NCBI RefSeq assembly: GCF_001425625.1
Contig: NZ_LMCP01000048.1
Coordinates: 129,907 to 193,906 of the forward strand
Source of the DNA: Mesorhizobium sp. Root102
GTDB lineage: Bacteria > Pseudomonadota > Alphaproteobacteria > Rhizobiales > Rhizobiaceae
Direction: 5' to 3'
DNA: 64,000 nt
Part shown: positions 18,405 to 27,801 of the stretch, piece after piece
Layout of the letters: every line of letters begins with the position of its first letter
How positions within the stretch are numbered: position 1 is the first letter of the stretch
Notes under the pieces: generated by a model
The model's input: only the letters and a program-made list of their open reading frames with translations
Databases searched by the model: none
What the model was told of the DNA's origin: nothing
Translations under genes and position numbers: made by a program

Positions 18405-19306
18405 AGAAGGTCATCCTGACCGATGGCGGCATGGGCCAGGAACTGGTTCGTCGCAGCCAATCCGAGCCGACGCCGCTATGGTCGGCACGGGTGCTGATCG
18501 ACGAACCGGATCTGGTGCGCGACCTGCACGCGGAATTCATCCGTGCCGGCGCCCGCGTCATCACCATCAACACCTATTCTGCGACACCAGAACGCTTGGC
18601 GCGCGAGGGCGCGGAAGACCTCTTCAAGCCGCTGCAGAAGCGCGGCATCGAATTGGCCAGGCAAGCTTGCGAGCAGGCCGGCGAGGCAGCCATCGCCGGC
18701 TGCCTGTCGCCGCTTTTTGGCAGCTACGCGCCGGCGCTGACCATTTCATATCAGGATACGCTCGACATCTATCGCCGCATCGTTGCCGAGCAGGCGGATG
18801 GCGTCGACCTGTTCCTGTGCGAAACCATGGCGTCGGCTGATGAGGCGCGCGCGGCAGTCACCGCGGCATCCGAGAGCGGCAAGCCGGTATGGGTGTCGTG
18901 GACGCTGGCCGATCATGGCAAGCCGCGGCTGCGCAGCGGCGAGACAATAGCCACCGCGGCAGGCGCGCTCGACGGCTTGGTCGTCGCCGCGCGGCTGCTC
19001 AACTGCTGCCGGCCCGAAGCGATCGCCGCTGCCTTGCCTGAACTGATCGACCTCGGCGGCCCGGTCGGTGCATATGCAAATGGCTTCACCTCCACCGAAG
19101 CGCTCAAGCATGGCGGCACCGTCGATGTGCTGCATGCCCGTCACGACCTTGATCCGGAAGCCTATGCCAACCAGGCGATCGGCTGGGTCGAAGCCGGCGC
19201 CGACATTGTCGGCGGTTGCTGCGAAGTCGGACCACCGCATATCGCCGCTCTGCGCGACCGGGTCGAACAGGCCGGCTACGAAATTTCGGGAGTTTTGCAT
19301 GCCTAG
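18401..19306 (+). CDS. Betaine-homocysteine / homocysteine S-methyltransferase-like protein
   Basis: A 301-residue zinc methyltransferase barrel. It begins with LTDGGMGQEL and carries NCCRPEAI near residue 205 and GGCCEVGPPHI near 275; these cysteines match the zinc and thiolate-binding set of the homocysteine methyltransferase family. Members move a methyl group from betaine, S-methylmethionine or similar donors to homocysteine. Here the gene sits between two dimethylglycine-dehydrogenase-like genes and overlaps its neighbours (4 bp and 8 bp), which favours an N-methyl donor such as glycine betaine, whose product dimethylglycine is the next enzyme's substrate (inference). Confidence 0.88.
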   Translation: MKKVILTDGGMGQELVRRSQSEPTPLWSARVLIDEPDLVRDLHAEFIRAGARVITINTYSATPERLAREGAEDLFKPLQKRGIELARQACEQAGEAAIAGCLSPLFGSYAPALTISYQDTLDIYRRIVAEQADGVDLFLCETMASADEARAAVTAASESGKPVWVSWTLADHGKPRLRSGETIATAAGALDGLVVAARLLNCCRPEAIAAALPELIDLGGPVGAYANGFTSTEALKHGGTVDVLHARHDLDPEAYANQAIGWVEAGADIVGGCCEVGPPHIAALRDRVEQAGYEISGVLHA

Positions 19307-20480
19307 ACCATCATCGCGCATTTCCGGCATCGTTCCTTCGGGCAAGGACGGCTGGGAAGTCCATTCAGCCGCCTGGGCCCGCAAGGCGGCCGGCGAAGAC
19401 ATCATCATGCTTTCGGTCGGCGATCACGACTTCGACACGCCGTCGGAAACGATCGAAGCCTGCGTTGCCGCGGTTCGCGGCAGCAACCACCACTACACCC
19501 CGCTTTCCGGCCTGCCGCGCCTGCGCAAGGCAATGGCGGCGGCCTCGAGCGCCTGCACCGGCGTCGAGACGACGCCGGATCAAGTCATCGCCACGCCGGG
19601 CGGCCAGGCCGCACTCTACGCGGCCGTACAAGCCGTGCTCGACCAGGGCGACCACGCTATCGTGGTGGCGCCCTATTACGCTACCTATCCCAACACGTTC
19701 AGCGCCGCAGGCGCCAGTTTCACCGTGGTCGAGACACCCGCCGACGATGGCTTCCAACCGCACGCAGAGATGATCCGTGCCGCACTCCGGCCCAACACGC
19801 GCGCCATTCTCATCAACACACCGAACAACCCCACCGGTGCGGTCTATTCGCGAGAGCGGCTGGAGCAACTCGCCGAGATCTGCCGGGAGCATGACCTCTG
19901 GCTGCTGTCGGACGAAGTCTACTGGACGCTGGGCGGCGGCGAGCACGTTTCGCCACGCTCGCTGCCCGGCATGGACGAGCGCACGCTGGTCATCAATTCG
20001 ATGTCCAAGAGCCACGGCATGACCGGCTGGCGCATGGGCTGGCTGACCGGTCCTGAAGCGATGATCACGCTGCTCACCAATCTCAATCTGGTGACAACTT
20101 ACGGCCTGCCGGCCTTCATCTCGATCGCCTGCGCCGAGGCGCTTGAGAACCGTTACGGCGTCAAGGAGATCGCCGAACGCTACGCCGCGCGCCGCTCCGT
20201 CTTCCTCGATGCCGTGCGCGGCATGAACGATGTCACCGTGCGCGGCTCCGAAGGCGGCATGTATGTCATGCTCGACATCGGCGACATCGAGCCGGACGAC
20301 GAGAAATTCGCCTTCGCTTTCCTCGACAAGGAGAATGTCGGCGTGATGCCGGGCTCCAGCTTCGGCGAGGCAGCCGCCGGCCATATTCGCATCAGCCTCT
20401 GCCAGCCCGAACCCATGCTGCAGGAAGCAGCGCTCCGGCTGCGCCGCTTTGTTTCCAGCTACCGTCGCGAGGCCGCATGA
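19299..20480 (+). CDS. PLP-dependent class I aminotransferase
   Basis: A 393-residue fold-type I aminotransferase: NTPNNPTGAVYS (substrate and PLP contacts), LLSDEVYW (Asp and Tyr to the PLP ring), SMSKSHGMTGWRMGW with the Schiff-base lysine, and a C-terminal arginine region HIRISLCQPE. Specificity is not readable; aspartate-, aromatic- and branched-chain-type enzymes look alike at this level. It starts within the last 8 bp of the methyltransferase gene and overlaps the second flavoprotein gene by 4 bp, so it is tightly tied to this catabolic operon. The much longer upstream frame is an artefact of the preceding gene. Confidence 0.92.
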   Translation: MPRPSSRISGIVPSGKDGWEVHSAAWARKAAGEDIIMLSVGDHDFDTPSETIEACVAAVRGSNHHYTPLSGLPRLRKAMAAASSACTGVETTPDQVIATPGGQAALYAAVQAVLDQGDHAIVVAPYYATYPNTFSAAGASFTVVETPADDGFQPHAEMIRAALRPNTRAILINTPNNPTGAVYSRERLEQLAEICREHDLWLLSDEVYWTLGGGEHVSPRSLPGMDERTLVINSMSKSHGMTGWRMGWLTGPEAMITLLTNLNLVTTYGLPAFISIACAEALENRYGVKEIAERYAARRSVFLDAVRGMNDVTVRGSEGGMYVMLDIGDIEPDDEKFAFAFLDKENVGVMPGSSFGEAAAGHIRISLCQPEPMLQEAALRLRRFVSSYRREAA

Positions 20481-22930
20481 ATACCCAGAAAACCATGCCC
20501 GCCAAGGCAAGGGCCGTCATCATCGGCGGCGGCGTCTCCGGCTGTTCGGTCGCCTACCACCTCGCGAAGCTCGGCTGGACCGATATCGTGCTCCTGGAGC
20601 GCAAGCAGCTGACGTCAGGCACGACATGGCATGCCGCCGGCCTGATCGGCCAGTTGCGCGGTTCGCAGAACATGACCCGGTTGGCGAAATATTCGGCCGA
20701 CCTCTACGTCAAGCTGGAAGCCGAGACCGAAGTCGGCACCGGAATGCGCCAGGTCGGCTCGATCACCGTGGCGCTGACAGAAGAACGCAAGCACGAGATC
20801 TACCGGCAAGCATCGCTCGCTCGCGCCTTCGATGTCGATGTCCGCGAGATTTCTCCCAATGAGGTCAAGCAGATGTACCCGCATCTGAATGTCTCGGACG
20901 TCGTCGGCGCCGTGCACCTGCCGCTCGACGGCCAATGCGACCCCGCCAACATCGCCATGGCGCTGGCCAAGGGCGCGCGCCAGCGCGGCGCCACCATCGT
21001 CGAGAATGTGAAGGTCACCAAGGTCCACACCAAGGCCGGCCGCGTCACCGGCGTGTCCTGGGCACAGGGCGAAGACCAAGGCACCATCGAGGCCGACATC
21101 GTCGTCAATTGCGCCGGCATGTGGGCGCGCGAACTGGGCGCACAGAACGGCGTCACCATCCCGCTGCACGCATGCGAGCATTTTTATCTCGTCACCGAGC
21201 CGATCCCCGGCCTCACCCGCCTGCCGGTGCTGCGCGTGCCCGACGAATGCGCCTACTACAAGGAGGACGCCGGCAAAATGATGCTGGGCGCCTTCGAGCC
21301 GGTGGCAAAGCCATGGGGCATGGACGGTATCCGCGAGGATTTCTGCTTCGACCAACTGCCGGAGGACATGGACCATTTCGAGCCGATCCTCGAAATGGGC
21401 GTCAACCGCATGCCGATGCTGGCAACCGCGGGCATCCACACCTTCTTCAACGGTCCCGAGAGTTTTACGCCCGACGACCGCTACTATCTCGGCGAGGCGC
21501 CGGAACTGCCCGGCTACTGGATGGCGACCGGCTACAATTCGATCGGCATCGTCTCCTCCGGAGGCGCCGGCATGGCGCTGGCGCAGTGGATCAATGACGG
21601 CGAGGCCCCCTTCGACCTGTGGGAAGTCGACATCCGCCGCGCCCAGCCGTTCCAGAAGAACCGCCGCTACTTGAAGGAGCGCGTCTCCGAAACGCTCGGC
21701 CTGCTCTATGCCGACCATTTCCCATATCGCCAGATGGCGACTTCGAGGAATGTCAGGCGCTCGCCGTTGCACGAGCATCTGAAGGCGCGCGGCGCGGTGT
21801 TCGGCGAAGTCGCCGGCTGGGAGCGCGCCAACTGGTTTGCCCGTGAGGGCCAGGAGCGCGAATACCGCTATTCCTGGAAGCGCCAGAACTGGTTCGACAA
21901 CCAGCGCGAAGAACACCTCGCGGTCCGGAACGGCGTCGGCCTGTTCGACATGACCTCATTTGGCAAGATCCGCGTCGAGGGCCGCGACGCCTGCGCCTTC
22001 CTGCAAAAGCTGTGCGCCAACGACATGGACGTGGCCCCGGGCAAGATCGTCTACACCCAGATGCTCAACCAGCGCGGCGGCATCGAGAGCGACCTGACGG
22101 TCTCGCGGTTGTCGGAAACGGCGTTCTTTCTCGTCGTCCCCGGCGCCACGCTGCAGCGCGACCTGGCCTGGCTGCGCAGGCACATCACCGATGAATTCGT
22201 CGTCATCACCGATGTGACGGCGGCCGAAAGCGTGCTCTGCCTGATGGGGCCGGATGCGCGAAAACTGATCCAGAAGGTCAGCCCGAACGATTTCTCGAAC
22301 GAAACCAATCCGTTCGGCACGTTCCAGGAGATCGAGATCGGCATGGGCCTGGCCCGCGCGCATCGTGTCACCTATGTCGGCGAACTCGGCTGGGAACTCT
22401 ATGTCTCGACCGACCAGGCGGCCCATGTTTTTGAAGCGATCGACGAGGCCGGCGCCGGAGTCGGCCTGAAACTCTGCGGCCTGCACACGCTGGATTCCTG
22501 CCGCATCGAAAAGGCGTTCCGGCACTTCGGCCACGACATCACCGACGAAGACAATGTGCTGGAAGCCGGCCTTGGCTTCGCAGTCAAAACGGCCAAGGGC
22601 GACTTCATTGGCCGTGATGCGGTTTTGAAGAAGAAGGAAGCTGGTCTGTCACGCCGACTGGTCCAGTTCCGGCTGAAAGACCCGCAACCCCTGCTCTTCC
22701 ACAACGAGGCGATCTTGCGCGACGGCAAGATCGTTGGCCCGATCACGTCTGGCAATTACGGCCATCACCTCGGCGGCGCCATCGGGCTGGGCTATATCGA
22801 GTGCCAGGGCGAGAGCGAGGCTGATGTGCTGGCTTCATCCTACGAGATCGAGATTGCCGGCGAGCGCTTTGCGGCGCAAGCGTCGCTGAAGCCGATGTAC
22901 GATCCGAAGTCGGAGCGGACGAGGATGTAG
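20477..22930 (+). CDS. Dimethylglycine/sarcosine dehydrogenase-like flavoprotein with GcvT domain (paralogue 2)
   Basis: Also 817 residues and clearly paralogous to the gene at 15951: FAD loop VIIGGGVSG (14-22), TTWHAAG with His52 in the covalent-FAD position, and a C-terminal THF-binding domain with VGELGWELYVS and LHTLDSCRIEKAFRHFGHDI. Sequence after the HAAG motif differs from paralogue 1 (LIGQLRG against NVPTFSS), so the two probably act on different N-methyl substrates. Its ATG overlaps the aminotransferase stop. It ends the operon and is followed by a large intergenic palindrome. Confidence 0.92.
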   Translation: MNTQKTMPAKARAVIIGGGVSGCSVAYHLAKLGWTDIVLLERKQLTSGTTWHAAGLIGQLRGSQNMTRLAKYSADLYVKLEAETEVGTGMRQVGSITVALTEERKHEIYRQASLARAFDVDVREISPNEVKQMYPHLNVSDVVGAVHLPLDGQCDPANIAMALAKGARQRGATIVENVKVTKVHTKAGRVTGVSWAQGEDQGTIEADIVVNCAGMWARELGAQNGVTIPLHACEHFYLVTEPIPGLTRLPVLRVPDECAYYKEDAGKMMLGAFEPVAKPWGMDGIREDFCFDQLPEDMDHFEPILEMGVNRMPMLATAGIHTFFNGPESFTPDDRYYLGEAPELPGYWMATGYNSIGIVSSGGAGMALAQWINDGEAPFDLWEVDIRRAQPFQKNRRYLKERVSETLGLLYADHFPYRQMATSRNVRRSPLHEHLKARGAVFGEVAGWERANWFAREGQEREYRYSWKRQNWFDNQREEHLAVRNGVGLFDMTSFGKIRVEGRDACAFLQKLCANDMDVAPGKIVYTQMLNQRGGIESDLTVSRLSETAFFLVVPGATLQRDLAWLRRHITDEFVVITDVTAAESVLCLMGPDARKLIQKVSPNDFSNETNPFGTFQEIEIGMGLARAHRVTYVGELGWELYVSTDQAAHVFEAIDEAGAGVGLKLCGLHTLDSCRIEKAFRHFGHDITDEDNVLEAGLGFAVKTAKGDFIGRDAVLKKKEAGLSRRLVQFRLKDPQPLLFHNEAILRDGKIVGPITSGNYGHHLGGAIGLGYIECQGESEADVLASSYEIEIAGERFAAQASLKPMYDPKSERTRM

Positions 22931-22934
22931 CACC

Positions 22935-23065
22935 CCTTCCTTCGCCCCGTTTACGGGGAGAAGGTGGCCCGAAGGGCCAGATGAGGCGTCGCCAGATTTT
23001 GCGAAGCTAGCGCTGCCCCTCATCTGGATGCCGCCATCTTCTCCCCGTAAACGGGGAGAAGGACG
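22935..23065. repeat. Large nested palindromic intergenic repeat
   Basis: Arms of 24 bp at 22945-22968 and 23033-23056 (CCCCGTTTACGGGGAGAAG-type) match with one mismatch. Inside them CCAGATGAGG pairs with CCTCATCTGG, so the whole element folds into a long cruciform or RNA stem. It lies between convergent genes, and elements of this sequence type are abundant in Mesorhizobium and Rhizobium genomes. It may serve as a two-way transcription terminator. Confidence 0.75.
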
Positions 23066-23072
23066 CTAATCC

Positions 23073-23660
23073 TCAAAACCGCTCCAGCTTTCTTCGCACC
23101 TTGCCTAAAAACGCCGCCCGCGTCTGCGGCGTCGAGGAATCCATCAAATAGTGTGCCAGGAAAAAGGTCCGGCAGCGCGTCGCGCACAACGCGCGCATGC
23201 CGCGCAGCAAGGTCTTGCGTCCCGGCTGACCGACGACGACGCTCCACCAGGTCGGCGCCCCGCAGGTAGTGATGACACCGACCTTGGTCACATGCGTCAT
23301 CAGCGACTTGATCCGCCCCTTGCCGGCCGGCAGCTTGAAGGCGACATCCGTCGCCCACACCCGGTCGAGCCAGCCTTTCAGCATGGCCGGCAGCCCGTAC
23401 CACCAGGTCGGATAGACGAACAGGATCGCTTCCGCCCAGTTGAGCAGTTCGAAATGCGGCTTCAGCGCCGGATCCTGCGGCGCCTGGTCGTTATAGGAGC
23501 GCCGCTCGTCGCAGCCCATCACCGGGTCGAATTTCTCGGCATAGAGGTCGAGCAGCCGCACCTCCCAGCCTCTTCGCGTCAGCACTTCGACGGCAGAGTC
23601 GCGAATTGCCGCACAGAAGCTGTCGGGGACCGGGTGGCAGTAGACCACCAGGGCGCGCAT
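23073..23660 (-). CDS. NAD(P)H:quinone reductase-like flavoprotein (flavodoxin_2 fold), copy 1
   Basis: A 195-residue flavodoxin-fold protein with VVYCHPVPDSFCAA at the N-terminus (FMN/FAD phosphate loop) and FVYPTWWYGLPAMLKGWLDRV near residue 80, the characteristic motif of NQO/ModaB-type reductases. Its ATG overlaps the stop of copy 2 (ATGA), and the two look like a tandem duplication. They are the last genes of the minus-strand cluster that starts with the ABC transporter. The role is probably two-electron reduction of a quinone or similar electron acceptor; the acceptor is unknown. Confidence 0.9.
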   Translation of the reverse strand: MRALVVYCHPVPDSFCAAIRDSAVEVLTRRGWEVRLLDLYAEKFDPVMGCDERRSYNDQAPQDPALKPHFELLNWAEAILFVYPTWWYGLPAMLKGWLDRVWATDVAFKLPAGKGRIKSLMTHVTKVGVITTCGAPTWWSVVVGQPGRKTLLRGMRALCATRCRTFFLAHYLMDSSTPQTRAAFLGKVRRKLERF

Positions 23661-24241
23661 CAGAACGCCTCCATGCGTGCCGCGACCTTGGCCATGAAAG
23701 CCTTGCGCGTGCCATCGGTAGACACGTTCATCGCGTAGTGCGCGAGGTAGGCCACCGGCGCGCCGGGTTTGACGGTGGCGCGCAGCATCCGCTTGATCAG
23801 CCTGCGCGGCGGATCGCCCATCAGCATGGCGCGGAACCGGCTGCCGCCATAAGTGGTCACCGCCGCAACTTTCTTTATGTTGTGCAGCGATGGCCGCACC
23901 TTGCCGTCGACCAGCCTGAACGACACGCCGGGCAGGAAGACGCGATCGAAGAAGCCTTTCAGGATCGCTGGAAAGCCGTAGTTCCAGACCGGATAGGAGA
24001 GCACCAGCGCATCCGCCCGCAGCAGGCGTTCGACATAGGGTGCCACCGCATCGGCGGGACCACGCTGGTTGTGATAGTCCAGCCGCTCCTGGCGCGTCAG
24101 CCGCGGATCGAAACCCTCGGCATAGAGATCGCAGTCGTCGACCGTATGGCCCGCCGCCGTCAACCGCACGACGGTCATCCTGTGCAGGCCGGCATTGAAG
24201 CTGGTCTCGACCGGATGGGCGTAGAGGACAAGAATGTGCAT
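23660..24241 (-). CDS. NAD(P)H:quinone reductase-like flavoprotein (flavodoxin_2 fold), copy 2
   Basis: A 193-residue paralogue of the adjacent protein, with VLYAHPVETSFNAGL at the N-terminus and LSYPVWNYGFPAILKGFFDRVF near residue 80. The WW of copy 1 is replaced here by WN, so the flavin-side pocket may differ. The start ATG at 24241 lies on the final bases of the FAD-oxidase gene, showing tight operon packing. It may pass electrons for the oxidase encoded upstream, but no direct evidence is visible. Confidence 0.9.
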   Translation of the reverse strand: MHILVLYAHPVETSFNAGLHRMTVVRLTAAGHTVDDCDLYAEGFDPRLTRQERLDYHNQRGPADAVAPYVERLLRADALVLSYPVWNYGFPAILKGFFDRVFLPGVSFRLVDGKVRPSLHNIKKVAAVTTYGGSRFRAMLMGDPPRRLIKRMLRATVKPGAPVAYLAHYAMNVSTDGTRKAFMAKVAARMEAF

Positions 24242-25647
24242 CAGCCGGCCTTCTGCAGCCCCTTGAACAGGAATGTCCGGCCCGAACGGTAATCGTAGTC
24301 CGGATTTTCCCAGGCGATCATCTTGCCTGGGTTGAGCAGGCCTTGCGGATCGGTCTCGCGCTTGAAGGCAAGCTGCACCGCGTCGGTCTGCTTCATGCCG
24401 CCCTCTTCCAGCGTGTAGCGATGCGGGTTGAAGATCGGGCAGCCATTCGCCTCATGCAGGCGCACGATCTCGTCGAGCCGCGCCTCTGTGGTGAATTTCA
24501 CCAGCGGCAGGCCGAAGCAGGTTATGTTGCCGTCCAGCCGCACGAATTCGAGATGCGAGAAAACCTCGCCCGGAAACATCGCATCCATCTTCTCGACCAG
24601 TGCCAGCTGATTGGGAAAGGGATAAAGCGACTGCAGATAGGTGACCGAAGGGTCGACGCGCAGCGCTCTCAGTGTCGTGTGGTTCCAGGCCAGCTCATAG
24701 GCCGGCGGCAGGCCCTTCTTCTCGTCCGGCGTTGCCGTTGCGGCATTGTAGATCACCTCGCCGCCGGCACGCCGGGTGAAGGCTAGAAAGGCATCCAGCC
24801 CATGCCGCGCCACCATGACGACGCAGATGCTCTGCCCTTCCCGGAGGAATTTCTGGTGCCGCTTGAAATAGAGCTGCGGCACGGGTGCGGCTATCGGCGT
24901 GATCAGCTTGGTCAGGATGCCGTCCTGGCAGGCCAGCGCATTGCCGTAGCGGGCGGCTTCCATGAAGCCGTCGAAGCCGACGATGACATCGACCCAGTCA
25001 TAAGCAGCGGTCAGCGGCATCTCGACCTCGGTGATGATGCCGTTGGTGCCGTAGGCGTGGGTGACCTTGTGCAGATCCTCGCCAGTGAGCTCGAGCGCTT
25101 TCGGCTCGGCCTCCATCGTCACCACGCGCAGGCGAAGCACATTGCCGAAATCGCGCAGGCCGCCGAAATTGATCGAGCCGACGCCGCCCGAACCGCCGGC
25201 GATGAAGCCGCCGATCGAGGCCGTGTTGTAGGTGGACGGCGACAGCCGAAGTTCCTGCCCTGAATGCGCCCGCGTTGCCTTGTCGATATCTGCCAGAATG
25301 GCCCCCGGTCCGGTCACAACGCGACCCGGCGCGATCGACTTGATCTCGTTCATCTCGGCAAGGTTGAGCACGACGCCGCCGGAGAGCGGCATCGCCTGGC
25401 CGTAATTGCCGGTGCCGCTGCCGCGCGGTGTCACCGGCACGCCATGCCGATGACACGCGGCGAGCACGCGGATCAGCTCGGCCTCGTTCTTCGGCGTCAC
25501 GATCAAATCGCCGGTGACATGGTCGAGCTGCTGCTTCAGCACCGGGCTGTACCAGTAGAAGTCGCGGCTCTTCTGCTGGACGATGGCTGGATTGTCGTCG
25601 AGCTTCAGGCCTTCGAGATCGCGTTTGAGCGCCGAAACGTCCATCAT
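24241..25647 (-). CDS. FAD-linked oxidase, GlcD/D-2-hydroxyacid dehydrogenase type
   Basis: A 468-residue member of the FAD-binding-4 (VAO) fold: PRGSGTGNYGQAMPLSGGVV is the FAD pyrophosphate loop (~residue 75), GGFIAGGSGGVGSINFGG the second FAD segment (~150), and the C-terminus ends with DPQGLLNPGKM as in glycolate/D-lactate dehydrogenases. No iron-sulfur domain is attached. The start ATGATG at 25647 overlaps the stop of the deaminase gene. It may oxidise a hydroxy-acid or alcohol product of the imported compound; this is inferred from operon context alone. Confidence 0.9.
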   Translation of the reverse strand: MMDVSALKRDLEGLKLDDNPAIVQQKSRDFYWYSPVLKQQLDHVTGDLIVTPKNEAELIRVLAACHRHGVPVTPRGSGTGNYGQAMPLSGGVVLNLAEMNEIKSIAPGRVVTGPGAILADIDKATRAHSGQELRLSPSTYNTASIGGFIAGGSGGVGSINFGGLRDFGNVLRLRVVTMEAEPKALELTGEDLHKVTHAYGTNGIITEVEMPLTAAYDWVDVIVGFDGFMEAARYGNALACQDGILTKLITPIAAPVPQLYFKRHQKFLREGQSICVVMVARHGLDAFLAFTRRAGGEVIYNAATATPDEKKGLPPAYELAWNHTTLRALRVDPSVTYLQSLYPFPNQLALVEKMDAMFPGEVFSHLEFVRLDGNITCFGLPLVKFTTEARLDEIVRLHEANGCPIFNPHRYTLEEGGMKQTDAVQLAFKRETDPQGLLNPGKMIAWENPDYDYRSGRTFLFKGLQKAG

Positions 25648-26945
25648 TCCACCATCAGTTCGTCGAGTTCGGCATAATCGGGCAATTGCCGGTCGATGGC
25701 GCGTCCGCCGCGCACGACGATGCGATCCGATTCGGGGCGCGACAGCAATTCCGTCCAGCTTCGACCTTTGAACACGATGAAATCGGCATCGCCTCCGGCC
25801 GCAAGCGTGCCGAAACCGTCGAGCCGCATCACCTTGGCGGGCGTCGCGGTGACCGTTTGCGGCCAGTCGGCGACCGGATGGTCTAAATGCAGGATACGCG
25901 TCGCCATGCGGTAGACCTCCAGCATGTCGAGATCGCCATAGGCATAGAACGGGTCGCGGGTGTTATCGGAAGCGACCGCCACCGGAATGCCCCTCGCCTT
26001 CATCTCGTGCAGCAGCGTCACGCCACGCCAGCGCGGCGTGGTGTCATCGCCGCGCCGGTCCTGCAGATAGAGATTGCACATCGGCAGCGAGACGACGGCC
26101 AGCCCGGCTTTCGCCACCTTGTCCAGCGTGTCGAGCACGTCAAGGTCCGGCTGGCGCGCCAGCGAACAGCAATGGCCGACGAGGATCTTTCCTTCGAAGC
26201 CATTCCAGAGTGCGGCCTCCGCGATCTTCTTCAACGATATGGCGGCGACATCGTCGGTCTCGTCGGCATGGAAATCGAGATCGAGACCATGCTTGATGGC
26301 TTGCGCGAAGACATGGTCGAGCAGTTCTTCGAGGTCCGGCACCATATAGGTGACGACACCGAGCACGCCTTTGGCCGCAGCAACCCTTTTGGCCAGCCTG
26401 TCGAACCATTTCCTGTCGCGCACGCCCTCGATGCCGAGCAGGCAGGCGCCCTGCAATTCGATGCGGCCGCGCCATGTCTCGCGCATCGTCTCGAACACCG
26501 GCCAGGAGATTTCCTCCTGCGGCGCGACGCTGTCGAGGTGCGTGCGCAGCGCCCTGGTGCCATGCGCGTAGGCTGAACGCAGCGAGAAATCCATGCGCCG
26601 GGCAACGTCCTCGGCGCTCCAGCGTGCCGCACGATCGGCACCGGCGGCATTCAGCGCGCCCATGAAGGTGCCGTCGGGATTGGGCTTTCGCGGCCAGATA
26701 TGGCCCTTGTCGACATGCGTGTGGCAGTCGACGAAACACGGCAGCACGATGCGGCCGCCAAGATCGACGGCGTCCACCTGCAATGGCGCACGACGATGCG
26801 CGGCGATCCCTGCGATCTTGCCCTCAGTGAGAGTGATGTCGGCAAGCGCGAAACCGTCGCGGTCGAAAGCAGCGCCAAGGCCCGGTGTCAGCGACGCGTG
26901 AAGCCTGACATTGGCGAGCCGGTATGAACCTGTGTTCGGAATCAA
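25644..26945 (-). CDS. Amidohydrolase of the cytosine/creatinine deaminase type
   Basis: A 433-residue TIM-barrel metallohydrolase. Metal-binding motifs are visible in order: DCHTHVDKGHIW (HxH), HADETDD, VGHCCSLA and the late aspartate in VASDNTRDPFY. The pattern is that of the CodA-like family, which deaminates cytosine, isocytosine or creatinine. The start is a TTG at 26945, 4 bp after the permease stop; no in-frame ATG is nearby. In an operon with an NMT1/THI5-type importer and an FAD oxidase it probably processes a nitrogen heterocycle. Creatinine is an interesting option because a creatininase-family gene and sarcosine oxidase are close. Confidence 0.88.
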   Translation of the reverse strand: MIPNTGSYRLANVRLHASLTPGLGAAFDRDGFALADITLTEGKIAGIAAHRRAPLQVDAVDLGGRIVLPCFVDCHTHVDKGHIWPRKPNPDGTFMGALNAAGADRAARWSAEDVARRMDFSLRSAYAHGTRALRTHLDSVAPQEEISWPVFETMRETWRGRIELQGACLLGIEGVRDRKWFDRLAKRVAAAKGVLGVVTYMVPDLEELLDHVFAQAIKHGLDLDFHADETDDVAAISLKKIAEAALWNGFEGKILVGHCCSLARQPDLDVLDTLDKVAKAGLAVVSLPMCNLYLQDRRGDDTTPRWRGVTLLHEMKARGIPVAVASDNTRDPFYAYGDLDMLEVYRMATRILHLDHPVADWPQTVTATPAKVMRLDGFGTLAAGGDADFIVFKGRSWTELLSRPESDRIVVRGGRAIDRQLPDYAELDELMVE

Positions 26946-26949
26946 GGGC

Positions 26950-27801
26950 CTAGCGCTCCTGCTTCAGTGCGCTTTCGTGCCAGCGCCGCAAGATGAGATG
27001 CGAAATCAGCGACAGCACGAGGAAGATCAAAATGCCGGTGAGCGAAATCAAGAACAACGCCGCGAACAGCCGCGGCGCGTTGAGCCGGTAGCCGGCCTCG
27101 ATGATGCGCGAGGCAAGGCCAGACGACTGGCCGGTGGTGCCGGCGACGAACTCGGCGACCACGGCACCGATCAGCGACAGGCCGCCGGCGATCTTCAGCC
27201 CGCCGAGGAAATAGGGCATCGCCGCCGGGAGCCTGAGATAGCGCAACTGCTGCCAGCGCGTCGCACCATTGAGTTTGAACATGTCGCGCAGATTGCGGTC
27301 GACGGAGTTGAGGCCAAGCGTCGTGTTGGACAGGATAGGAAAGAAGGCGACGATCCAGGCGCACAGCAGAAGCTTGGTCGTCTGGTCGTTTACATAGATG
27401 TTGATCAGCGGAAAGATCGCCACGATCGGCGTCACCTGCAGCACGATGGCGAAGGGAAAGAACGACATCTCGACCCATTTCGATTGCGCAAACAGCACCG
27501 CCAGCCCGACCCCGCCGATGACAGCCAAAGCCAGGCTGAGGAAGGTGATGCGCAAGGTGACCAGCAGCGAGGAAAACAGCAGGCCGGCATCGTTGTAGAG
27601 CGTCCACAGCACCACGCCGGGACGCGGCAGGATGTATTGCGGGATCGCGTTCCATACGCAGATGCGGTCCCACAGCCAGATGGCCAGGATCATGATCGCC
27701 AGCGGCAGCATCCAACGACCGATCCGTTCGAACCGCTCCTGGCGCACGCGGCGTGCTTCTTCGGGGTCGAGTTCGAGCACGCGCTCGTCAATGGCCGTCA
27801 T
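26950..27801 (-). CDS. ABC transporter permease (ThiX/SsuC-like)
   Basis: A 283-residue membrane protein starting at ATG 27801, which overlaps the end of the ATPase gene by 14 bp. It has six or so hydrophobic helices and the cytoplasmic EAA-type loop LNGATRWQQLRYLRLPAAMPYFLGGL that contacts the ATPase. The family transports nitrate, sulfonates, taurine or pyrimidine precursors. The frame continues far upstream of 27801, but that part is the ATPase gene in another frame. It forms one importer with the next two genes. Confidence 0.92.
   Translation of the reverse strand: MTAIDERVLELDPEEARRVRQERFERIGRWMLPLAIMILAIWLWDRICVWNAIPQYILPRPGVVLWTLYNDAGLLFSSLLVTLRITFLSLALAVIGGVGLAVLFAQSKWVEMSFFPFAIVLQVTPIVAIFPLINIYVNDQTTKLLLCAWIVAFFPILSNTTLGLNSVDRNLRDMFKLNGATRWQQLRYLRLPAAMPYFLGGLKIAGGLSLIGAVVAEFVAGTTGQSSGLASRIIEAGYRLNAPRLFAALFLISLTGILIFLVLSLISHLILRRWHESALKQER

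Noticed and set aside
20615..21916. 433-codon minus-strand frame inside the second DMGDH-like gene
   Set aside because: Shadow of a conserved gene; no recognisable domain.
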